Assembly: GCA_022841345.1 (NCBI GenBank)
Contig: JALHRR010000006.1
Span: 62,001 to 126,000, forward strand
Direction: 5' to 3'
DNA length: 64,000 nt
DNA from: Saprospiraceae bacterium
Lineage (GTDB): Bacteria; Bacteroidota; Bacteroidia; Chitinophagales; Saprospiraceae
The notes under the pieces are model-generated. The model did not search any database and was not told where the DNA came from. It saw only the letters and a list, made by a program, of their open reading frames with translations. The translations under genes and the position numbers were made by a program. Shown one piece after another: positions 44,552 through 53,760 of this stretch. The first letter of the stretch is position 1; each line of letters starts with the position of its first letter.

Positions 44552-47500
44552 TTACCTTTCTATAATAATTTTCTGAGTGGCGATATTGCGTCCATCTGCT
44601 GTGCTGATGCTCAAAAAATACATCCCCGGATATAAGCCTGCAATATTGATTCCTGCACTTTCAGATTCTGAATTGATTTTAGACTGGAAGGCCAGTTTTC
44701 CATAAATATCATGAATACTTGCATTCAGTTTACCAGGATAACTGTCCATAATATCAAACTTTATTGTAATGTAATCATTTGCGGGATTTGGATAAATACT
44801 CAGAGATATCCGATCTGTATTGATTTCTTCTGTGTCCAGCAAGAGACATTCATCCATGACTTTTTGCAGATTTTCACAACCCATTCCGTTGCGGCTTATT
44901 TCGTGTGGTCTGTTGCTGAATTGGAGGGCATTGCAGATAGGTGTTGAATGGCACCAATTAAGACGATTATTATTAGTTAGAATGACCGGCCCTCCGATAA
45001 TCAGCTCATTTGGAATGCCGCTTAAGGTTTCCAGATTATAGCCTTGTTTGATGGAAAATTTACCACCAATTTTATGGATGGAAGGCAAGCCTTCAAGATT
45101 AAATGTATGAATTAATTTAAGATCAAAATCGGCACCGACTTCCTGTAGTTTTGGCAGTGAAATACTTACAATTCTGCCTTCGCTGATAAAGTTTTCACCA
45201 ATTTTGAGGAGCTCAGGTAATTCAAATGTATGCATGTCATAAACATCACCAATGATTAGATCCCGGGAAATATGAGATAGTTTTTGAAATCCGGACAGGC
45301 TGTCAAGACGGGATTGATCGATTGTAATAAATGTAATACTATCTATATGTTCAAAAGCTTCTAAGGTTCTCAATCCATAATTGTCTATAAGCATCAAGCC
45401 GCCGCCTAATTGAGTCAGCTGCTTGAAAAAACTAAGAGATTGCAAATTCCTTGTTGATTCAATAATAATATCACCTTCTATTTCAGTGAGTTGTGGAAAG
45501 AAATCGGCAGCTATCAATGAGTCTGTTATGAACAAAATAAAACTTCCACCTAGTCTGCTCAGAATGGGTTGTGGGCCAATATTTTTTAAATTAAAACGAG
45601 ATGTAATATAGAAATCACCCCCTATTTCTTGTAATGATTCAAAAGGAGCAATGGTATGTGTGGCAGAGTTTCGAAAATTAAAATTTCCACCTATCCTTTC
45701 TAATGAATCAAATCCACTCAAGATGTCCAGCTTTGAATTACCGTTGAGTCTGAAATCTCCGGTAATTTCTTTCAATCGGGAAAATCCGGTGCTCTGTTTT
45801 AATTCCCGGTTTGCTACTAATTCAAGTCCGCCAATAGACTCAAGCGCGGGCCATTCACCAAATAGCTCAAAATCATTATTAGATAAAAAGAGTTTTCCCT
45901 GAACGGTTTTCAATCGCTCTAAGCCATTAAAAGATGTGATATGTGCGTTGAGTTCCATAGTAAAGTCACCACCTATGTGGGTCAAATTTTTCAATTCTTC
46001 TAAGTTTGAACTTGCGGCCCACCCTGATACACGTAAATCACCACCTATCCATGTAATATTTTCGAGTACCTTCATGTCGGCCTGCGATGTTGTAAACAAC
46101 TCTAAATATCCATAAATGGTATTTATTGATTCCATGCCTTCAAGATGATTGACACCCGATCCGATAAATAAATTATTTAAAGAAGTACAATTTTGATTCT
46201 TTTCCAGGAAATCTGTGAGATCAACTTGATCTGCAAGGTAGGCGTTAATGACATTGCATCCGACACTGATCTGGCAAGCATCTGCGATCTCTATTGTATA
46301 ACTGCATCCCGGACCATTTCTGTAAAGACTAAGTTTATGCGGTGCTTCGGCTATTAATTTGCATAGAAATGGACTTTGGGAATCCGACAATTGAGGGTTT
46401 TTTTCGATCAGAACAAATTGCAATTCCTGTGTATTAATCATTAATAAATCCTCTACCATGTGAAATATGGGATTGTCACTAATATGCAGGGTTCCACAAT
46501 AAATGAGCGAAGTAAGTCCTTTGGTTGATTCAAATTTTGAATTCCTTGCGATTCTAAATTCATCAACCTTTTCTAATGACCGGAGACCTTCCAGGTTTAT
46601 CAAATGGTGGTTAACAATCAGGGTGAAATCCTTGACAGATTTTAGTTCACCCAAAAAATTTAAATCTTCCAAACCAGTATTCAGTAAAACCAGCGAACTA
46701 TCCACCTCGTGCAATTTGCTAAATATTCCGATGTTTGACAGGGTATCTGAATAGTTTATAAAAAGAGACTTCAAATACTCTAAATTAGAAAATCCATCTA
46801 ATGTAGTCAGTTTATTATTGGATGCAATATTGAGTTCAGTTCCAATCCTATTAAGGGAATTAAAATTTCCTATATACTCCAGTTCAGGATTATCCCAGAA
46901 ATGCATATTACGAAATACAATTCTCAGGCTTGTGAAATTTTCAATTCTTTTCAAACTTAAATTGGAACGAAAATCAATGTCGTAACCTATTGAATCCAAT
47001 GAGCCAAAACCACTTAAATTGTTTAGCAGAGTATTATGAAAAATAAATAGCGACCCTCCGATAGTCTCCAATTCTGTAAAACCGCTCACTTTTTTAAGGA
47101 CTTGATTGTAATTAATCTCCACCACACCACGAACCCTGCTCAATTTTTCAAAGCCTGATATTTCTTCCAGGAATTTATGCCGTGTTATCGATATATCATA
47201 TCCAACAGTATCTAAGCTGTTGAATGTGTCTATTTTCTTCAGCTTATTGTTATTCTCAATATATAGCCCTTCCCCAATCGATTGTAAGTGAGGGAATTCA
47301 ATACTTGAAACATCTGTATTCATAATAGTCAGGGAGCCATGAATGACTTTCAGCTGGGAAATGACATCGAGATTTTTAATGTTTATCCCGGATATATAAA
47401 TGCTGCCGTTGAATTCTTCACAAGTACCATGAAGGATGGAGAAATCATCCAGTTCCTGTTGTGATTGAGCATGGAATGCATGTACATCACAAGGTTGAGC

Positions 47501-47560
47501 TGCTAAATTGTAAAATTGAGAGAGGCATATGAGCAGGGCAATAGTAAAGCTTGTCTTCAT
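44552..47560 (-). CDS. Secreted L-domain (leucine-rich-like) repeat protein with T9SS sorting domain
   Basis: 1002 residues. A signal peptide (1-21, ending NLAAQ) is followed by about 40 repeats of roughly 23 residues, with the pattern x-L-x-x-I-G-G-x-L-x-I-x-x-N, as in receptor L-domain proteins. The repeats fall into two halves, residues about 22-420 and 425-890; each half opens with a cysteine-containing start (CDVHAF, CNVINAY) and closes with a two-cysteine pattern (PFLCKLIAE..GCSYT..DAC and TPICNALQF..GMGCENL..DEC), which shows an internal duplication. The last 80 residues (LSIYPNPANDYITIKF to ATQKIIIER) form the type A T9SS sorting domain, so the protein is exported and attached to the cell surface. 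Likely an adhesin or recognition protein. Confidence 0.9.
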   Translation of the reverse strand: MKTSFTIALLICLSQFYNLAAQPCDVHAFHAQSQQELDDFSILHGTCEEFNGSIYISGINIKNLDVISQLKVIHGSLTIMNTDVSSIEFPHLQSIGEGLYIENNNKLKKIDTFNSLDTVGYDISITRHKFLEEISGFEKLSRVRGVVEINYNQVLKKVSGFTELETIGGSLFIFHNTLLNNLSGFGSLDSIGYDIDFRSNLSLKRIENFTSLRIVFRNMHFWDNPELEYIGNFNSLNRIGTELNIASNNKLTTLDGFSNLEYLKSLFINYSDTLSNIGIFSKLHEVDSSLVLLNTGLEDLNFLGELKSVKDFTLIVNHHLINLEGLRSLEKVDEFRIARNSKFESTKGLTSLIYCGTLHISDNPIFHMVEDLLMINTQELQFVLIEKNPQLSDSQSPFLCKLIAEAPHKLSLYRNGPGCSYTIEIADACQISVGCNVINAYLADQVDLTDFLEKNQNCTSLNNLFIGSGVNHLEGMESINTIYGYLELFTTSQADMKVLENITWIGGDLRVSGWAASSNLEELKNLTHIGGDFTMELNAHITSFNGLERLKTVQGKLFLSNNDFELFGEWPALESIGGLELVANRELKQSTGFSRLKEITGDFRLNGNSKLDILSGFDSLERIGGNFNFRNSATHTIAPFESLQEIGGDFYITSRFNLKNIGPQPILSRLGGSFILFITDSLIAADFFPQLTEIEGDIIIESTRNLQSLSFFKQLTQLGGGLMLIDNYGLRTLEAFEHIDSITFITIDQSRLDSLSGFQKLSHISRDLIIGDVYDMHTFELPELLKIGENFISEGRIVSISLPKLQEVGADFDLKLIHTFNLEGLPSIHKIGGKFSIKQGYNLETLSGIPNELIIGGPVILTNNNRLNWCHSTPICNALQFSNRPHEISRNGMGCENLQKVMDECLLLDTEEINTDRISLSIYPNPANDYITIKFDIMDSYPGKLNASIHDIYGKLAFQSKINSESESAGINIAGLYPGMYFLSISTADGRNIATQKIIIER

Positions 47561-47974
47561 GAGATTTGATTGAAGAATAAACAGAAATTCTATGCTACTC
47601 CATGTATCTAATTACCAGGCCAAATGAGATCAGGCAATTTTCAGCATAATTTCAGATGGTGGGTCGAAGGAACTTAGGTGAAAGTACGATTTTTTTTCAA
47701 TTTGTAAATTGAACAGTATAAAAAAGGGAAAATATTGCACTCCGGGATTTATATTTTTGTTCGTTTTGACCTGATCTTGTTGTACATAGACTTAAAGAAG
47801 GGGAGTCACTCGCTGTGATGGCCCTTTTTTTTATGTCAAAGGATATTGACCGGAATCAGGAAGCTGGGAAATGAGATATTGGCGGTAGTGTGAGCAAGAT
47901 TTGGTTACCTGGATGATTATTATTCTATGTTAGACAACAATAATCATACTTATTGTTCTTTGTCAAAGAAGATT
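47561..47974. other. Intergenic stretch with a weak hairpin, no gene
   Basis: 414 nt. Around 47797-47832 an interrupted stem, GGG/CCC with CAC/GTG inside, runs into eight T on the top strand. It resembles a terminator but no plus-strand gene ends here. Otherwise nothing supported. Confidence 0.4.
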
Positions 47975-48421
47975 TTAATTTTCTTCCTTCCAATATTCCA
48001 GGCATTTACAATATTCCCCTAGTTCACATTCAGGGGCATAACCCGTACAAAAATCGAAAACAACCATTCCAAAATTCATAGGTGTAAATTCACGATTCAA
48101 AAGCGCAACAGTCATTCCATACCGCTTATCCCAGGGGAGATTTTCCGGCCAATCAACACTTACATTCCATGAATCAAGCATTTCTTCAAAAGCATGACAC
48201 AATTGCTTGATTTCCTCTTCGGAAAACTCCCCCACGGGAGGAAAATCAGCTGGATCTAATCCGCAATAGTATCGAAGAGTCTGCTCCGAATCACCGGAGA
48301 TATATCTATCAATTTCCCTGAAGTGTTCATCCAAACTTGTACTGGTCTGTTCAGGATTGCTATCTTTTCTTTGATGTGCAGCTATTATATCAGCGAGGAG
48401 ATGTGGCAGATAGGGATGCAT
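47975..48421 (-). CDS. Hypothetical protein (small, acidic, cysteine-containing)
   Basis: 148 residues. I do not recognise a family. Helical N-terminal half (LPHLLADIIAAHQRKD, LDEHFREIDRYI), a middle stretch DPADFPPVGEFSEEEIKQL, and a conserved-looking C-terminal part FDFCTGYAPECELGEYCKC with four cysteines in a CX7CX5CXC pattern, possibly metal-binding. It lies 141 nt downstream of the pRiA4b ORF-3 family gene on the same strand and is often of a size seen next to such genes. Function unknown. Confidence 0.65.
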   Translation of the reverse strand: MHPYLPHLLADIIAAHQRKDSNPEQTSTSLDEHFREIDRYISGDSEQTLRYYCGLDPADFPPVGEFSEEEIKQLCHAFEEMLDSWNVSVDWPENLPWDKRYGMTVALLNREFTPMNFGMVVFDFCTGYAPECELGEYCKCLEYWKEEN

Positions 48422-48562
48422 ATTGAATGATTTCTTTGTTTAAATTTTTATTATTTCAATATTTTTCAACTGGATTCTTTGCAAAACAGTGTTCACCGAA
48501 ACTTTGCAAAACCATTATTCTTAGCTAGAGAATCCAATCAAAATAAAATCCTGAGCTTCAGC

Positions 48563-49126
48563 TTATATTTTAGCAATTTTTTTTCTGATCTTCTCTTCGT
48601 CAAACTTTTCTATATCCCATTCCTCACCGTCTCTTAAACCCATCCATTCACGTTTTTCTTCATATTCTTCATCTTCAGGATCGGCAAGTATCTCAAGTAT
48701 CTCTTCATAACCCCAGGGACCTCCGCAATAATCAAAAGGAGATGCGCCTTTTCCTTCGATATATGTTGCTTCTGTGGCTTCATCATCTGTGATCTTTTCT
48801 ACTTTAATAACCAGGATCCAGTTGTCTCCAAAATCGTACACATAGTTTATCTTTTGTCCTTTCTTTATTAAAACTTCGGATAGTTTTGTTTCGATACTAT
48901 TCTTTTTGTAGTCTTCATACCACCTATCTGCAAAAGGAATGCCTATTTGCAATGTTTGACTGCCTTGTTTAGAATAAAACGCATACAGATGGTCATCGTC
49001 CCAGTTGAAAGCGGCCTGGATGATATCGTGGAGCTGATCAAAACTAAAATCAGCCGGAACGAGAATTCGACGCCATACTGAAGTGACTGTAATATCCCGT
49101 ATTTTAATGTGTAATTGGAATTGCAT
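48563..49126 (-). CDS. Plasmid pRiA4b ORF-3 family protein
   Basis: 187 residues from the ATG at 49126. The longer frame upstream begins with TTG inside the 33-nt palindrome, an implausible start. The protein shows the family core: FQLHIKIRDITVTSVWRRILVP, SFDQLHDIIQAAFNWDDDHLYAF, YVYDFGDNWILVIKVEKI and CGGPWGYEEILEILADPE. This family (also labelled IS1096 TnpR-like) is common on plasmids and next to mobile elements, but no recombinase or transposase activity is established. The C-terminus (EKIRKKIAKI) is helical and basic. The gene is bounded upstream by the palindrome. Confidence 0.88.
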   Translation of the reverse strand: MQFQLHIKIRDITVTSVWRRILVPADFSFDQLHDIIQAAFNWDDDHLYAFYSKQGSQTLQIGIPFADRWYEDYKKNSIETKLSEVLIKKGQKINYVYDFGDNWILVIKVEKITDDEATEATYIEGKGASPFDYCGGPWGYEEILEILADPEDEEYEEKREWMGLRDGEEWDIEKFDEEKIRKKIAKI

Positions 49127-49165
49127 TTGTCTGGATATTTTGAAGCTAAAATAGTACTCCAGCTC

Positions 49166-49198
49166 AGATTTGCCAAATTTCAAAAATTTGGCAAATCT
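49166..49198. repeat. 33-nt palindrome, copy 2
   Basis: Arms AGATTTGCCAAATTT and AAATTTGGCAAATCT around CAA. It is identical to the copy at 55620-55652. It lies 10 nt downstream of the GH13 stop and about 40 nt upstream of the pRiA4b-type gene start. Confidence 0.85.
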
Positions 49199-49208
49199 CT
49201 ACCCTCCT

Positions 49209-50750
49209 CTACAACTCCACCACCACCACCTCATACCCCTTCAACGTGACCATGTCCTGCTTCAAATCAATTTTTCCGAACAAGTTTTCCCTGATTTTTG
49301 GTGCTTTTTTCAGCTTTGCTTTCTGAATCTCACCTGATAAGTTTGCAATAACCAGGACTTTCTTGTCCCCATAAGTTCTGTAAAAACTGAACACATTCGA
49401 ATTGTCATTGATAGCTGGTGAATATGTACCCTGCGCGATCGCAGGATGATCAGCTCTCAGTTGTATGATTGTCTTATAGTAGTTGAAGAGTGAATTCGGG
49501 TCATCCTGCTGCTCTTCCAGCGAGATGCCATCATTCGCTTTCAGATTAGTATTATCCCACCATGGACCGGAATCCTTGTACCATATTGCCATCCCTTTCC
49601 CGGTAATATCGCTATACCATTCAAATGCTTCCCGTCGTGGAATATCATTTCCATCCGTATTTCCCAAGCCACCACCTTTGCCGGTCATACCGATTTCCTG
49701 CCCATAATAAATAGAAGGAATTCCACCAATTGTCATCATCAGGGCTGCAGCAAGTCTTCTCTTTTCAGGATTTTTTTCTACTGTAGGAAGTCGGTCTATA
49801 TCATGATTCTCGATAAAAATCACATGCTCTTTTCCTTCAGGACTTTTCATCAGGATCGTATCTGCCAGCATCATCAACTTCTCCTTATCAAAAGACAATA
49901 TCGCATAATGCAATCCGAACCCAAACACACGATCCACTCCAGCCCTGTTAAAATAATCAAATCCGATATCGGCCCAGTCTGCCTGTTCAGCCACAATCAT
50001 CACTTTGGGATTGATAGCTTTGAGTTCTGTGATCAAAGGATTCCAAAATGTCTCAAACAAATTTGTGAGCTCCGGCTTTTTATCAAGATTATCCATAGCA
50101 TGATCCAGGCGATAACCATCGACGCCATCATCAAACTTTCCATCCTCATTCGGATCAAGAAAATATGAAAACAAGCGGATGTTATAGTCCAGCACTTTTG
50201 GGCTCTTCAGATTGACAGTTGTGATATCGATGACATTCCCATCATAGCTGTTGAGTGCCCTTAAATCAAACACAATGGTTGCCGGTATCTTCTGTTCTTT
50301 GTCTTCAAACAGCAGGTATTCACTGTAAGGAGATTTGGGGTTGCCAACAGCTTTTTTCCACCACAAGTGCTCAGAAGTCACGTATTGCGTCTCCATATCC
50401 ATGTAGATTTTCATACCTCGTTTATGAATTTCTTTTACCAGAGCTATATAATCATCCATGGTTCCGAATTCCGGATCGATCTTTTCAAAATCACTGGAAA
50501 AATAATTGTGATAACATTCCGCCTCATACAAGGGCATTAACAATATGGCAGTGATTCCCAGATCCTGCAGATAATCCAGTTTTTCTCTCAGACCATTCAG
50601 GTCTCCATGACCGTCTCCATTGCTGTCGTAAAAGCTTCTCTGGAATACATGGTAAATTATTTCTCCCTTTTCAGTAGTATCAATTGTTTGGCCTTGCAGG
50701 ATGTAAGTGCAACAGAGGAAAATACAAGATGCACAAAATAATTTCTTCAT
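49209..50750 (-). CDS. Secreted alpha-amylase family (GH13) protein
   Basis: 513 residues. A signal peptide (about 1-20, MKKLFCASCIFLCCTYILQG) with a possible lipobox-like CC is followed by the GH13 barrel: QRSFYDSNGDGHGDLNGLREKLDYLQDLG and IILLMPLYEAECYHNYF are classic. Catalytic residues appear in GYRLDHAMD (nucleophile Asp, region II, about 210), IVAEQADW (acid Glu, region III, about 245) and FIENHDIDRL (Asp, region IV, about 300). Region I, normally DxVxNH, reads MDMETQYVTSEH, so the usual histidine arrangement is changed. C-terminal beta domain ends VTLKGYEVVVVEL. The gene follows the MFS transporter by 10 nt, suggesting an alpha-glucan or maltodextrin use operon. Confidence 0.9.
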   Translation of the reverse strand: MKKLFCASCIFLCCTYILQGQTIDTTEKGEIIYHVFQRSFYDSNGDGHGDLNGLREKLDYLQDLGITAILLMPLYEAECYHNYFSSDFEKIDPEFGTMDDYIALVKEIHKRGMKIYMDMETQYVTSEHLWWKKAVGNPKSPYSEYLLFEDKEQKIPATIVFDLRALNSYDGNVIDITTVNLKSPKVLDYNIRLFSYFLDPNEDGKFDDGVDGYRLDHAMDNLDKKPELTNLFETFWNPLITELKAINPKVMIVAEQADWADIGFDYFNRAGVDRVFGFGLHYAILSFDKEKLMMLADTILMKSPEGKEHVIFIENHDIDRLPTVEKNPEKRRLAAALMMTIGGIPSIYYGQEIGMTGKGGGLGNTDGNDIPRREAFEWYSDITGKGMAIWYKDSGPWWDNTNLKANDGISLEEQQDDPNSLFNYYKTIIQLRADHPAIAQGTYSPAINDNSNVFSFYRTYGDKKVLVIANLSGEIQKAKLKKAPKIRENLFGKIDLKQDMVTLKGYEVVVVEL

Positions 50751-50760
50751 AAGGTTCGGT

Positions 50761-52251
50761 TTATAAGATTTTTACTTTATCATTTTTTACTGTCATCCAG
50801 CATAAAAGTGATGCCAGCAAACTACAGAAAATAATAAGAAACAAAGTGGAACTGTCCCCGGAATCTTCAATGATTCCTGCCATGCCTGGTGTCATCATTG
50901 CAGGTAATACTACACTAAAATTAAAAATACCCATATACAATCCCATTTTTCTTGCATTGACTTTCTCTGTCATGATCGCAAATACAATAGAAATGGCGGC
51001 GGACCATCCAATGCCGCAAATAATCATTCCCAAATAAAAGTTGAGTTCCTGCGATCCTGCAATATAGAGGAAAAAGTACCCCGCACACATGCATGCGATG
51101 GCACTTCTGTAGACTTTTACTTTACCGATTCTAAGGCTCAGTGGTTCCAGAATTAATGCAGGAAGCAATGCTCCCATTAAATTCAGAAATAGAAAACCAA
51201 GCGATAGTACATTTCCGGCAGTACTTTCATTACTGGCTTTTGCCCCACTGAAGAATGAAGAAAATTGATTAGCCAGCGCTTTCCCTGTATCCATTCCAGG
51301 AATCATATTTTCTTTTACATAAAAAAAGCTCATGATAAACATACTTTGAATCCCCAGCCAGGTAAAGGCATGTGCCAGCAATATTTTTTGAAATTCTAGT
51401 TTGTCTGTAGATTGCCTTCTGGCCCTGATAAATATCCAGATTCCAATCAGCAGCGTTGCTATAAGACAAGCATACATCATATCAGACTGCCAGAAACTCA
51501 ATCTTCCTCCCAATAACAGATGATTGACAATAATAAAAACAGCAAATGCTGCAAACCCATACAAAGGCAATAAGATTTTCACACTCTCAAAAACTGATGA
51601 TTTTGTTTCCTGAATAGGCTGATCCATTATTTGTGCCTGCAAAATTCGCGGCTCTTTCACGAACAAAACCGGCACTACAGAAAACAGCAAAACGACTACA
51701 GCAGCCAGATAAATAAGGAAAATATTCCCAAATGACACAGAAATAAAATAGGCTCCCACTCCAAATGAACCGCTTACAAGCTGCATTCTGGAGTATCCTT
51801 TGGTCCGTTCAGCACCCGGTTTTGTCACATCCGCAATGATTGCCCGGGCGGGGTTCATGGTAACATTTACATTCATATCCAGCAGTAATGACACCATGAT
51901 GGCTACTGAAAAAATACTCAGCCCTGTGTATTCCGTGATCAGGCCCATCTGCGGCAAAGCCAGCAACATAGCAGCACCGAGTAGACCTCCAATGATAATA
52001 AATGGCTTTCTTCTCCCTCCAAGAAACCAGCTTCTGTCACTCATTATTCCCACAATCGGTTGGGCGATAATGCCCGACAATGGACCGGCCAGCCATACTA
52101 GCGCAACATCTTCTATTTGCAGTTCATACTTTGTACTGAGTATCCAGCTGAGTGCTGCCACCTGTGTAGACAGACAAAAACCAACCGCAGTCGCCGGTAA
52201 GCTCAGCAATGCGTAAAAAGTATTGGTCATTTTCTTCTGAATGGCTAACAT
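50761..52251 (-). CDS. MFS transporter, sugar (SLC45/sucrose-like) type
   Basis: 496 residues, twelve hydrophobic segments. The LAGPLSGIIAQPIVGIMSDRSWFLGGRRKPFIIIGG loop, positions about 55-90, contains the D-R-x-x-x-x-GRR-P motif of the SLC45/plant sucrose transporter type. LVFVIV-like later helices are ordinary. Such proteins import di- or trisaccharides with protons. The operon with the GH13 enzyme supports a role in alpha-glucoside uptake. The start MLAIQKKMTNTFYALLSLPATAVG is cytosolic then enters helix 1. Confidence 0.87.
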   Translation of the reverse strand: MLAIQKKMTNTFYALLSLPATAVGFCLSTQVAALSWILSTKYELQIEDVALVWLAGPLSGIIAQPIVGIMSDRSWFLGGRRKPFIIIGGLLGAAMLLALPQMGLITEYTGLSIFSVAIMVSLLLDMNVNVTMNPARAIIADVTKPGAERTKGYSRMQLVSGSFGVGAYFISVSFGNIFLIYLAAVVVLLFSVVPVLFVKEPRILQAQIMDQPIQETKSSVFESVKILLPLYGFAAFAVFIIVNHLLLGGRLSFWQSDMMYACLIATLLIGIWIFIRARRQSTDKLEFQKILLAHAFTWLGIQSMFIMSFFYVKENMIPGMDTGKALANQFSSFFSGAKASNESTAGNVLSLGFLFLNLMGALLPALILEPLSLRIGKVKVYRSAIACMCAGYFFLYIAGSQELNFYLGMIICGIGWSAAISIVFAIMTEKVNARKMGLYMGIFNFSVVLPAMMTPGMAGIIEDSGDSSTLFLIIFCSLLASLLCWMTVKNDKVKIL

Positions 52252-52550
52252 TGGATTTGGTTCAGCTCAACGTTGGCTAATATTTTTTATACTATTTAGG
52301 GCATCTCCATTCGCTCTCAGAATGAGTAATACGTTTCCCGGATAATAGTCCTTCTCGCTCATGGCCGCTATGTTTCGCAGCTCGCTTTTCGCTCGGCCTC
52401 GCCCACGCTGCAAGGGAAGATTTTTACCTGTGTACAAATTTATACCTTATAACCTGCAATCGGAGGGCGAGTCTGCCTCCCTTTGGGTCGGCACTGCTGC
52501 ACAGCGCTGATGCTTTTTGGTCCTACTCACCTGCATGGGTCGTAGCACAT
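52252..52550. repeat. Gene-free region with GC-rich short repeats
   Basis: Contains repeated TTCGC and GCTCG words (52350-52400) and a GCCTCCCTTTGGG segment. No gene; it leads into hairpin array C. Confidence 0.45.
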
Positions 52551-52640
52551 GTGACGCCTTGCTTCGCTTCGCTCGCAAGGTGACATCCTTTGCCTTCGGC
52601 AAAAGGTGACATCTTAGCCATCTTCGATGACTAAGGTGAC
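52551..52640. repeat. Linker-hairpin array C (GTGACATC variant)
   Basis: GTGACG 52551-52556; hairpin CCTTGC/GCAAGG with loop TTCGCTTCGCTC 52557-52580; linker GTGACATC 52580-52587; hairpin CCTTTGCC/GGCAAAAGG with a TTC loop 52587-52606; linker GTGACATC 52606-52613; hairpin CTTAGCCATC-TTC-GATGACTAAG 52613-52635; GTGAC 52636-52640. The linker differs from the other arrays by two bases (GATGTCAC for GACATCAC on the opposite strand). Confidence 0.7.
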
Positions 52641-52884
52641 GTTCCGGAGCACGAATTAGATTTCAACTATTCCCCTGGCTGTTTAGCATTTTTGCCAGCT
52701 ACGCTGTCAAAGGTACCAGAGCACGAACTAGCAATCTACTCAATCTTCCCACACTCTTCACTAAACACACACATTCACCACTCCAATCCTATCAATCTCT
52801 CCACACTCCTCACAACACACTCACACTCACCACCCCAATCCCATCAATCTTCCGAAACTCCCCACAAAACACTCTCACTCAAAA
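52641..52884. repeat. Hairpin with TAC loop and CA-rich tract
   Basis: A hairpin TTTGcCAGC-TAC-GCTGtCAAA lies at 52691-52711; its TAC loop and CANC arms echo the hairpin at 21666. GAGCACGAA words occur at about 52647 and 52719. From 52735 to 52890 the top strand is CA/CT-rich with almost no G. Confidence 0.55.
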
Positions 52885-53718
52885 CTACAATCTATAATGA
52901 TTCTGAAGAAATTCCTTCATACTTACATTGATTTTCCATTGATCTGCCAAAGGTTCCTTTGTGTATGGTGCTGCAGGCATATATGGCGCTGGACCAAACT
53001 CTGTACAAATCAAAGTTTCATTTGCTCCGTCGATCATTCTCTGTCTTAGAATCAAATCCCACCATACAAGAAATGCATTCAATTCTTGCTCCCATTCAGG
53101 TGCAAACGGATCATTCACCTGCGCACCCTGAGCATGCCCTACTCTGGCATGGATGTATGAAACCTGTGGAATAATTCGCTCTAATATTGCTTCCTGTTCC
53201 TCCAACATACTTTCTGAAACTGTACAGAAGTGCGAAAAATCTCCTGTCAACTCTATTCCCGGATATTTTTCCAAATAGGGAGGCAGTGCTGCGGCATGGA
53301 ATGAAAATCTGCCCCTGTGTGTTTCGTGGAGAATATTAACACCTGTTTCCTTAGAAATTTGCATACTGGCTTCAATGGCAGAACAATTATCTTCAAATGA
53401 ATAGTAATCTCTTCCGGTATGCGAATTGATGAAAGTTGGCTGAAATTCTGCCAGGTATTTCAATTTATTTTCCATTGACAGAATATACCGGCTAACATCA
53501 GCTGAGGCAGGAAATTCAAGCTGCTGCAGTATCACAGCAAACTCCGGATCATATTTTCTGATCTCCTCCACTTTTGAAAATAGATCTTTAGTGAATGCCG
53601 CATTGTCCGGAAGATGAATTTCAATACCACCATATCCATGTGCCAGCACTTTATCCAAAAAGGCTTCAGCTGAAAGATCTTCCTGCCCCCAAAATGGGCA
53701 TATATATCTGATTTTCAA
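52885..53718 (-). CDS. Sugar phosphate isomerase/epimerase-like TIM-barrel protein
   Basis: 277 residues. Xylose-isomerase-like barrel fold is seen in IRYICPFWGQEDLSAEAFLDKVLAHGYGGIEIHL, FINSHTGRDYYSFEDN, INILHETHRGRF with the conserved metal-binding glutamate, and ELTGDFSHFCTV with metal-binding aspartate and histidine, then SYIHARVGHAQG and CTEFGPAPY. The active-site residues are kept, so it is probably active on a sugar or polyol; the substrate is unknown. It lies 42 nt downstream of a PhyH-family dioxygenase gene, with which it forms a likely operon. Confidence 0.82.
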   Translation of the reverse strand: MKIRYICPFWGQEDLSAEAFLDKVLAHGYGGIEIHLPDNAAFTKDLFSKVEEIRKYDPEFAVILQQLEFPASADVSRYILSMENKLKYLAEFQPTFINSHTGRDYYSFEDNCSAIEASMQISKETGVNILHETHRGRFSFHAAALPPYLEKYPGIELTGDFSHFCTVSESMLEEQEAILERIIPQVSYIHARVGHAQGAQVNDPFAPEWEQELNAFLVWWDLILRQRMIDGANETLICTEFGPAPYMPAAPYTKEPLADQWKINVSMKEFLQNHYRL

Positions 53719-53760
53719 TTGCAGTTAATTTTGTTGGAAGACACCATATGTTGGACGGTT

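Noticed and set aside
47797-47832. Terminator on the plus strand
   Set aside because: The stem is interrupted and no plus-strand gene ends upstream; kept only as a weak note.
48563-49198. Intact insertion sequence, based on the IS1096 TnpR-like label of the pRiA4b ORF-3 family
   Set aside because: No transposase gene and no terminal inverted repeat pair with target duplication; only a single palindrome on one side.
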